DNA of 64,000 nt from Scedosporium boydii (taxonomy: Eukaryota > Ascomycota > Sordariomycetes > Microascales > Microascaceae): the NCBI GenBank assembly GCA_002221725.1, contig NJFT01000010.1, positions 186,001 through 250,000 on the forward strand, written 5' to 3'. The notes beneath the pieces are model-generated. The model worked only from the letters and a program-made list of their open reading frames with translations, did not search any database and had not been told where the DNA came from. Numbering within the stretch: the first letter of the stretch is position 1; every line of letters begins with the position of its first letter. Shown here piece by piece: positions 55,680 through 64,000 of this stretch. The translations under genes were made by a program, and so were the position numbers.

Positions 55680-58318
55680 ATGAATCGCCAGCAACAAGAC
55701 TCCACCGTCGTGGCATGTCTGCGCTGCCGAAAACAAAAGGTTGAGGAACCAATAACGCATGCATGCATGGACAGCCTGGCAACCATGTCCGATCCTCCGG
55801 CCAAGTGGACCGAAGGAATCGTGCATTTTACTTTCCCCTTTTTTGGTCGAGACTCTCTGCCAAAGTCCACCTGCTAACATCGTCCTACGCAAAGTTGAAA
55901 TGCAACCGCGAGAGACCCGAGTGTCGTCGTTGCCAACGAATCAATACCAAGTGTGTCTATCCACGCCCTCCCGATCTCAAGCGACTAGCCCTCGAACGTT
56001 CAAAGGCGAAGGAGCAACAGCAGCAAAGCGCGGAGAGTACGGCCTCTCCCCGCGCGGCGACGCCCCTCTCTCAAAGAAACAAAGAGTCGTCGCCTCAACA
56101 AAATGGCGGCTCACGACGGTCGATTGCTTGTCCTGCCGCCCCCTCAGGGGCCCAGTTCAGACCTACGACGCAGGAAGGCCTTGCCGCTCAACCACACTAT
56201 CGACCGCTGCCGTCGTGTGGCCAACTACAACCAAACCGAAATGTGTCGGCCTCGGTTCAGGTGTCGAAAGAAGTAGCTCTTTTCCTGATAGAAATATACT
56301 TCGAACGACACTACCAGGCCCATTTGCTTTTCCGTAAAAGACAACTGATCGATGAGTACAACGCTGGCTCGGCTTGCCCTCATGCAGTCCTCGCCATATT
56401 TGCCTTCGCGTCCTTGTACGTGAAACATCCATCCCTGAACCTAAAGATCATCTGCGTAACTACCAAGTCATCCACTCACTTCGGCTCACTCGTATCTCTT
56501 GATTCAGATTTCTTCCCGCGGTTCCAGGTGGAATATTTCAAGGCCCGATTTCAATCGCAGAAATTTCCCTGACGGACTGGTCGTTGGTTGGTCAACGATG
56601 GGCAGAACAAGCTAGTCAACAAGTTCTGGTGAACGCAGACAAGCCATGCCTCGAGCTCATTCAGACTTGTCAGGTACTCGCTCTGTTCTGGTTTGCCAAA
56701 GCCGAGACGGCGAGAACAGGCATGCACACAGGTAACTTTCACCGTCAAGTCAGCGCAGCGCTCTTAATCGGGGTCACCTCCTGATCTTTTCTGCTTTATT
56801 GGTAGAGGAATGGCTTCTAACCTTGCCATCTTGCCGTCTGTAGCTATTGCGTACGCCGCCTCCCAGCTGCTCCATTTTCACCGGGCTGACTCCAAAAACT
56901 CGCCTACCAGCTTAGCTGGAGAACGCCGTATACCTCAAGACCAGGGACTGAGGTCCTTCTGGGCTTGTTGGCTCACCAAATGCGTCAGTCAAGAGAAATC
57001 GCGGTTCCCGGTTGACTGCTGGACAGACATTGCGGGACTTCCCCTGCCTGTTGATGATGAGGATCTTGACTCGGCCGAAATCCCTACGTGTTCTCTAGAC
57101 AAGACAGGGGCATTTCAATTGGCAGGAGCGGTAAAGATTGGATTTCACTCTGTGCTGGTAATTGTCAAAGGCCTTTGGTAAGTCTCACACGTCTGATTGC
57201 CCAAAGTAATACACACTTTCATCTGACAGGATTGGCCTCTAGGTGCGAGGTGCAGCAGTTCATCCAGTCATTCCATAGCCAACCCGAACACCCCGCTAAA
57301 TGGGCTGGTGAGTATTGCTCTTTGGAGAAACGATTGGAAGACCTCCCATGTCGCATGGCCATCGCTGGACAGTATATCTTCGTCAGCGGCACCTCGGCCG
57401 ACGAGCCGAGCAGAACCTTCTCTCTCAGATACCTCTACGAGCTCTGCCTTATCTACTTGCACTCCTCGGTGGTGCCCATTTTAGCCTGCAGGGCCGAGAC
57501 GCCTATCCTCTCGCAATCGGCGCAGCGGCTCGCCGCCGAACAGGCGTGGGAGCGCTCGACCAAGCTCACCGCTATGACGGAGCGATACCTATCTGTCGGG
57601 GGTTGTGTGTCGAAGCTATGGCCTATTGTCGGGTACGGAGCCCACGTATGCGCGGCTGTTCAGATACGTCGGTGTCTCTCCCTCGATATGCTTGAAGAGC
57701 AGTGGCTAGAGAGAGCAAAGGTCCATCTGAAGGTCACGGAGGAGCTTGGCAAGTACTGGATGACTTTAAGGCCACTTGTACGTTTTTACCGATCCGTCTC
57801 TTTTTTTTTTTTTCTTTTTTTTTTCGACGGGTTTGGTCTAATGAGTAACACAGCATGAAGATATGGAACTCCAATTTGCGCAGGTGCTAGCGACCACCGC
57901 ATGTCCACAAACCGACAGGGTCTCAACTTCATCACTCGTTATCTCATGCGGTATCCGCACCTACATCGCCTCCGAAGACGACGAGGTAAAGCCGAACTTG
58001 CGGGTGGGACAACCCCGACTTGTTGCTGGATCGACCGGCGAACCCGTGGACACATCTCCTAGTTCTAACGCCGGCGAAGTCCCCTCTTGCGTAGCAGTCA
58101 CCCAGACACCCACGCTTCCCATGGTTCCCGAGCAGGGGATTGCTACGGAAGTTTCAGGTGTGCCAGCCGATACCACGGAACCCTTCCCGCTCGACAATCC
58201 CTGGAGCACGCAGCAGGAATCCACTTGGTGGAATCAAGATCCTGATTCCCTTGGTGAGGTTTTTAGGGGCGGCTTCTTCCCCGCGGATGATTTTATTTTC
58301 CCTCCTGGGATATGTTGA
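55680..58318 (+). CDS. Zn2Cys6 transcription factor (regulator 2)
   Basis: Six exons: 55680-55739, 55895-56415, 56508-56731, 56808-57177, 57243-57777 and 57854-58318, giving 724 residues. Intron 1 splits the zinc cluster: ACLRCRKQK joins LKCNRERPECRRCQRINTKC, restoring the six-Cys pattern. The other joins restore a middle-homology region: FASL/FLPAV, MHTG/MASNLA, VKGLW/CEVQQF and LRPL/HEDMELQ. The central domain (about 150-500) is helical; the C-terminal 150 residues are Pro/Ser/Thr-rich and acidic, likely for activation. It is expected to bind CGG half-sites; its own promoter and that of cupin/FAH share GTTCGG-C-CCGA sites. Relics of its last intron/exon and 3' flank occur at 37.4, 50.95 and 61.13 kb. 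Confidence 0.9.
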
Positions 58319-58605
58319 AGACGATGTAATATGACATCCTGTCATGAAGTGGAATTACTTTCTTGCCGTCTTTGGCCCTGCTGTCTAATTTTCGCCCCTA
58401 ATGAGCATTTACCATTGACATTTCCGGAGTCCTGTCAAATTGGGAATCAGAGGCAGCTTCGACGGGTCCAAGCCGACAAATGTCTCCTCTCCCGTCATTT
58501 CGGATAACGAAGTCATTTTTTGAAGGAAATTATTTGTGAAGAAAACCTATCTAGACTATAATTTTATGAGGACAAACTCGTCGGGAAATGCACCTAAGTT
58601 TATAA
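58305..58605. repeat. left copy of a direct repeat bracketing the broken HET gene
   Basis: Runs from the last codons of regulator 2 (gatatgttgaagacgatgta) to tatgaggacaaactcg and gcacctaagtt. It aligns in order with 61128-61382: gtgtgttgaagactgacgtg at the start, ctttgaccctgctg in the middle, tcatgaggacaaactgg near the end. The copies are diverged with small gaps. Confidence 0.75.
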
Positions 58606-58832
58606 TATATATAATATAAAGATATATTATGTATAGCTTGAGGAATGATTAGTGTTACGAGGAAGTGTGTTCCTAAAACTCGATTGATGCCCAAAACTTC
58701 AACTTGCCCCAAGGCTGAGTTGTGTGCTGCCAGTAGGCCAAGCCAAGAGCCCCAATCTAGGTAGACCTTTTTGCGCCTTAAAAACTCCACCCGAATCGGG
58801 CATGGCTGCGTTCCCCTCTTTTCCAATGCTTC

Positions 58833-61105
58833 ATGGAACAACTTGACAATGACGCCCTGCCGCCCCCACAACTTCTAGAAGATCGATGTTCTAAAGTCAC
58901 CAAGAGTGAGGACAGTATTTCGACTTCTCGAGGAATGTCGAAAATGGCAAATACCAGAGCCAATCGTTTCTTCTCGAAAACCACGTCCTTTATTTTGTTC
59001 TCTCTGCCGACTGCTAGGTCGTGGCAAAGGTCAATCATGGCACGAACTCGCAGACTACCGTGCATCTGCCCAGATAGTTGGGTGTGCAGGGTGCCGGTTG
59101 GTTCTGAAGATGTTAAGCGCTCACCCACGGTTCATTGGAGAAGAAAGCTTGCGTTTGATTCCCGATAATTCGAGAATCAGTATCTTCAACCAGAATATAT
59201 GCCAGGTCACCTGCTACTTCCCCAGTTCTGATGCCGACCCGCCACCGAAGGAATTTACCATAAGCATTTACCAGCGCCGAGGTATGTGTTATAATGTCAA
59301 ATTAACTTCTTAAGTGTCGGGGGGTTGCAAAACAAGGCTTACAGCCAACTCAGAACATGCAATACTCCACCCTCATCCTACGGGGCCATTCCCTTTCTCG
59401 TCGCTAGTAATAGCTGACACGAGGTCTGCGGAGTGCATATCCTGGATATCACGCCTATTGAAAGACTGTATGACACACCACGAATGTTGTTCAACACCAG
59501 ATCCAGCCTTTCGGCCGCATCGGTTGATCGATCTTGAGCCACTGAAGTTTAGAGCTTCAGTTGGGAAGCCACGGGATCCCGCACAGCTTGTTCTCGGGCA
59601 AAATATCGACAGAAATGCGTCTTATGCCGCATTAAGCTACTGCTGGGGAAGAATTTGGCTGGATTTGTCCGGACCGTAACGGGGAATCTCAGTGCGCATT
59701 GCGACAAGATATCCGTAACCTCCTTGCCCAGGACAGTCCAGGACGCCGTATCTGTCTGTCGGGAGCTGAAAGTGAGGTATCTCTGGATAGACGCCCTCTG
59801 CATTGTGCAGGACGACGAGAAGGAATGGCGTCATGAGGCCGCTCTAATGAGCAAGATCTATGAGAATTCCCACCTAACCCTAGCAGCACAGCGGGCGTCG
59901 TCCAGTCAAGATGGGTTCCTTGGGCCACAGCGATTTGGCGAGCCTTTGCGGCAGCAACCTCTGGATCGAAAATTCCGGGTCAGCCGATACAGCCGGGGCA
60001 AAAGTGTATTCCTACGACCTGCTATTCCAGAGGGTCATGGCGACCCGCCGTTGTCTAGCCGAGGCTGGACGTTCCAGGAATGTCTTCTCTCTCGTCGCAT
60101 CGTCCACTTCACAGAGGATCAGATGCTTTGGTGCTGTAATAAGCGACTCTGCTCCGAACGCGATGCGGCGTGCGACCCTATGGCGACCGTCCATATCCTA
60201 TTGGTCGGCAATTGCTTAACATCTCGCAGACCTCCGCTAAGTATTCACGAGGGGTGATGTGGATGAACTTAGTTGCGCTGTATTCGGCCCGTCAGCTTAC
60301 AAAGAGCTCCGATAAGCTCATCGCTATTTCGGCCGTGGCTCAGGTGATATCGCAGCTGCCTTCTCCAGGTGCAGTCTGCGGGACTACCCGGACGCCACTT
60401 CGATACCTCGCCGGTCTTTTCCAGGAATATCTCCCTGGACAGCTTGCTTGGTTTATGGAGCACCCCGACGACCAGAGAGGGCAAGACCCTGTAGCCCATG
60501 AACCGCAGAAGCTCTCACCCTACCGGGCACCTACGTGGTCCTGGGCGTCTCGAGATGGCCAGATTATATTTGACGATTGGTATGAAGATCCTACGACGCA
60601 AATGCTTGCCGAGATCGAGGATGACCGCACTTTCGTGATTCCCATCGTCGAGGGCGATACTACTGGCGGCGTGAAGTGGGCGGAGCTAACGGTCACCGGT
60701 AAGGTAATTCCTGTTGTGCTTAGGACAGTAGGTAAAAACTCGGGGGGCGCAAGCCAAGTTGAGACCCAGGTGTCCGCTGGGACTGGCTGCAAGCTTACGG
60801 TCATAACCGATCTCATACGGACAGACGCCATCATTGGGAACGACGAGGATGGCTGCTGGCCGGGAGACTGTCCGGGCTGCGGCTCTTGCACAGTGGGCTC
60901 AAGGTCGATCGACGACGCCACGTACTGCTGTCTCCTCCTCTTTAAACGTCACGGTGGTGAGAGTGCGGTTTTGTTAGTCTTGGAGCGGTCAAATACGGCC
61001 GACCAGGCCTGGAAGAGGGTTGGACTTGTCTTAATGTTCTTACAGAAGGATTCGGAACGTGCATATCTAGATACAGGGTGTGAGACAACTATAATGATAG
61101 TTTAA
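58833..61105 (+). pseudogene. broken HET-domain gene
   Basis: Coding-like pieces in order: a Cys-containing N-terminal module (about 58906-59281, with ELADYRASAQIVGCAGCRLV); a second piece ending in the first HET block AALSYCWG (59314-59645); after a frame change within a few bases, the second and third HET blocks (LWIDALCIVQDDEKEW and SSRGWTFQECLLSRR, to about 60150); then another frame change into YSARQLTKSSDKLIAISAVA and a C-terminal region to 61105 (with APTWSWASRDGQ). The frame changes are not at splice sites, and the 33-bp gap at 59282-59314 is too short for a normal intron here. So at least two small indels disable the gene, unless they are sequence errors. It is bracketed by direct repeats (58305-58605 and 61128-61382). 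Confidence 0.75.
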
Positions 61106-61127
61106 GTTGCCTTACAGTTTCCCTCTC

Positions 61128-61382
61128 GGGGTGTGTTGAAGACTGACGTGATATAGCAGCTCGCCACTGGGTAGAATTTATTTCTTGCTGTCTTTGACCC
61201 TGCTGCCGTTGATTTTGCCAGAGTCCCCATTCCTTGAAGATATGAACTCGCTAGCGAAGACACATTCAAGATCGGCATCTGCGGTCATGAAATTATTTCT
61301 TTTGCAGCAAGTTATTTATCGAGGGAACCTTTTCAGACCACGCTTTCATGAGGACAAACTGGTTAAAAAGTGCATCCAAGTT
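61128..61382. repeat. right copy of the direct repeat bracketing the broken HET gene
   Basis: Counterpart of 58305-58605. It begins with a relic of the regulator 2 stop region and ends at the 3' end of the carboxylesterase gene. Confidence 0.75.
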
Positions 61383-63548
61383 CAGACAGGCACAAATGGA
61401 CCGATCTCTCTCCAATACTCGCATCTTCTCCCACGGCCACCTTCCCAATTGTATGCATCTACGACAGAAAAATCGTTCCTCAACCCCGGTTCCCTAAACT
61501 GGGTAATTTGGGCCCCGTTGGGTGCGTAGGCCGAGTAGGGAACCCCGCCGGTCTGATTGAGGTTCAGCATCATGGGCTTCTCATCGTCCCATGCAGGCCA
61601 ATCGCTTGCCGGATGCTCCGTCTCTCTTTTGCCTTCCGACGAAGCGCCATTTGCGATTTGGCTGGAGATAGACGGGTTACCGGCAGTTATGAAATTGCCG
61701 TATATTCCTTTCCAACCGTTAGCCTCATTTCCGTTTGATGAACGATTTCGGGATGGTATACTTCTAAAAGCAGCAACCAAACCCGGGCCTTGATTGGGAG
61801 TCGGTGGCCCATAGTATGCTGCCAGGTCTGTAGCGTGGAGGGCGAATGGAACGGAGTATTGATAATACCAGGCTGTCTTGTTGTTTCCAGTAAAGGCGGA
61901 TGCCAGCCAGTAGCCGAGGCAGTTTACCGCTCCCTCTGCGCCCATATTCTGTTTTGATGAAAAGCAGACATTAGACAGACCGTCCTAAACTTTCCGGATT
62001 CAAGAGGACCGTTCCTCGTTTACTCACATATGCTCGTTGCTGCTGGCCCGTAGCTGCCTGACTGACATTTACAGCCGTCGAGGGTCCCAGCCCACCGGTC
62101 TCAAATCGGGGAGCGGCGGGATCAACGGGCTCACTAGTGCTTGTGTACGTTTCGAGAAGACCCGAGATGTTTCGGCTTGAGAGGTTCACGAAGTTTCCTT
62201 TGATCCACGCAGTAAGATCATCCTCGGTTCGAATCGTCGGGGGAATGAGAAGGGGGCCTTCGTTTGCATTGTTCTACAGCAGCGTTAGAGGTACCTCGAA
62301 ACCTTGCAACAGCCAGTCCGCATGCGAAGTTTGCTTACGCCAATCAAGATCCGATCACCGTTGACCTTGCCTTTTAGATCAGCGAGTAAAATGCTTGGGG
62401 GACCAGTTATGTATGTATCGTCTGTGACGGGAATGAATGCCCTGTGTCAAAGTTAGCGCCGAAGGAATGATGTCAATCCGCTGGGTGCCTGGAAGGTATA
62501 CCAGTTCCCGTAAAATGTTGGTGCTGATGAGGATACAAGATTGGCGGCGCGCTGAAGCTCAAGTGAGTCGGACTCCACCAAGCAATCGAAAGCGTCGGCA
62601 AGGTCGCAGCCCAATGCCACGGCCAGATCCTGATAATGCTGGACTCGACTCTCGTCGTCATATCGCGGTTGAGTTGGGACCCAAGGCGAAGCGGCAATGA
62701 TCTATACATCCAATTCATTAGTTCAGCATAGGCATACGAAAGGTCGACCTTCGCGTCTCTCACGTTTTTGAACAAACTATTCCCTAAACCACCATCCTCA
62801 GCAATCGAGTGAAGGAGTACAGATCCTCCACCCGCTGATTCACCCGCTATCGTCACTCTATCCGGATCCCCGCCAAACTTGGATACGTGCTCCTGAACCC
62901 ACTCAAACGCAAATTTCTGGTCGAGAAGGCCTGCGTTGAGAACGCCGCGTTCCTTGACTTCTGCCGACGACAAGAATCCGAATGCGCCGAGCTGATAAAC
63001 AGGTTAGCGTCCTCTGGTAACTCGTTAGGAGAAAACTGTTTCCTCCAGAAGGGGAGGCATACCCTATACTGAATGGTAACGGAAATGAATGAGTTTTCGT
63101 TGGCAGCCATAAAATCTGTCATGTCCTGATTTCCATTGCCGAGCCCATAGCCACCACCATGAATCGAGATGAAGACGGGAAGCGGATTATCCTCCGAAGC
63201 GCCCTCCGGCGAGTAGACATTCAGGGACAAACAGTCCTCATCACCAGGCACAAATGTAACAGTCGGACGTGACATTGACGGGAAGGCTTGTGGACAGGAC
63301 GGACCGAACTCATCGGCGATGATAACCTCGCCCGTCGGCTCTGGCGTCCTTGGAGCCTGCCATCGGAGGGAACCCACGGGCGGTGCGGCGTACCGGATAC
63401 CCTTCCAGATTTTCAGGCTGGTCGAGTCATTGTGAAAGCCCCGATAAATTCCATAACCGAGATCGACATCTAAGCTTGTAGGCTGGGATGAAGCTCGGGG
63501 TGTGGACACGAGGAGTACGCCAACTGCGATGAAATAGAGCGGACTCAT
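61382..63548 (-). CDS. secreted type-B carboxylesterase
   Basis: Six exons on the minus strand: 63548-63063, 62991-62764, 62701-62502, 62441-62339, 62273-62028 and 61948-61382, giving 609 residues. The joins restore QYRLGAFGFLSS, LFKN/IIAASPW, YGNW/AFIPVTDD, ILIG/NNANEG and QRAY/NMGAEG. A signal peptide (YFIAVGVLLVSTPRASSQ) leads. The nucleophile is Ser214 in IAGESAGGGS; the oxyanion segment is SIHGGGYGLG; the disulfide loop DEDCLSLNVYSPEG is present. The C-terminal half contains WYYQYSVPFALHATDL with the probable catalytic His (ALHATDL). It hydrolyses esters outside the cell and may act on the ester products expected from the BVMO, though a secreted enzyme would see only exported esters. It differs in intron layout and sequence from the carboxylesterase at 1369. 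Confidence 0.92.
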
Positions 63549-64000
63549 CGTGATATCGTGATTACTTCAGAAATGGCAACTATCACACATTCAACCCGTT
63601 TATGGCGATAAAGCGGGGACGTCGCGCGGCCAAGTGCCCGGATCGTGAGGATATCTACCGCGGGAAGAGAGCAAAGTAGTCCACTGCCGTAATTAGCCGG
63701 GACAGAAAAATCCTGGCGAGCACCATGGGCTACTCGATCCTGTTATAGATACATACAATGCCACGTCTTATTACCATAACGCTGGATATTAGCTTTATCT
63801 AAAGAAGTTAACACATGCTCTGAAGCTGTGGCAAGATCCTCCTCTAGTAGCCATCGCCCGTAAATATGTCACTCCCAGAAAGTATCTATCCAAATTTTTA
63901 TCTTTACGAGAAACTGCGGGTTATCATGGGATGACGCGACATTGTCTCTATCGCGGACATAACAAGTAGCTAACTTAGATGACGGCCAAGGTGCCGGGGT
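63549..64000. other. promoter side of the carboxylesterase, no further gene seen
   Basis: No coding frame is supported up to the window edge. Neither of the two cluster promoter motifs is found here. Confidence 0.45.

Noticed and set aside
41476..63548. Secondary-metabolite biosynthetic cluster
   Set aside because: No PKS, NRPS, terpene cyclase or prenyltransferase core is present; a catabolic cluster fits better.

Overview
The window is nuclear DNA of a filamentous ascomycete (Pezizomycotina). The signs are short introns (mostly 56-155 bp, often GTAAGT-like donor, CTAAC-like branch, AG acceptor), HET-domain genes, Zn2Cys6 regulators, a TALE-homeobox/C2H2 protein, GPI-type Cys-rich and secreted hydrolase genes, and an intron-bearing tRNA-Pro. 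The class or genus cannot be fixed from sequence alone. Starts were placed on ATG codons; several longer open frames begin at TTG or GTG and were trimmed.

0-20 kb: the 3' end of an unidentified gene (1-333), a type-B carboxylesterase (1369-3220), a homeobox/C2H2 regulator (3866-6711), an F-box relic, a one-pass membrane protein, an imine-reductase-like oxidoreductase on the minus strand, two gene relics (11.8-13.3 kb), then two copper amine oxidases tail to tail: a non-secreted form with seven exons (14800-17297) and an intronless secreted form (17886-20243).

20-34 kb: a gene-poor stretch with an AAAAAT microsatellite, a Cys-rich GPI-type surface protein, a decayed ankyrin gene, a very long ankyrin-to-HET protein (27406-32019), a divergent Rho-like GTPase that has lost key catalytic residues, and tRNA-Pro(UGG).

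34-64 kb is accessory in character. A secreted VOC protein, a secretory lipase and a tannase/feruloyl esterase are followed by what looks like a catabolic cluster: Zn2Cys6 regulator 1, APC-family permease, SDR, Baeyer-Villiger monooxygenase, cupin, a truncated fumarylacetoacetase, MFS transporter, Zn2Cys6 regulator 2, a broken HET gene and a second type-B carboxylesterase. Two promoter motifs divide this cluster. RACCGCGC half-sites occur before regulator 1, the permease and the SDR/BVMO pair. GTTCGG-C-CCGAA-type sites occur twice in the cupin/FAH promoter and twice in the MFS/regulator 2 promoter. The likely logic (inference) is uptake of a ketone or aromatic compound, alcohol/ketone interconversion (SDR), Baeyer-Villiger oxidation to an ester, and ester hydrolysis.

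The same region carries scattered, decayed copies of its own intergenic and 3'-end sequences at 37.4-38.2, 50.9-51.5, 58.3-58.6 and 61.1-61.4 kb. One pair brackets the broken HET gene as direct repeats, and another copy contains an inverted piece of the cupin gene. This suggests repeated local duplication, insertion and loss.
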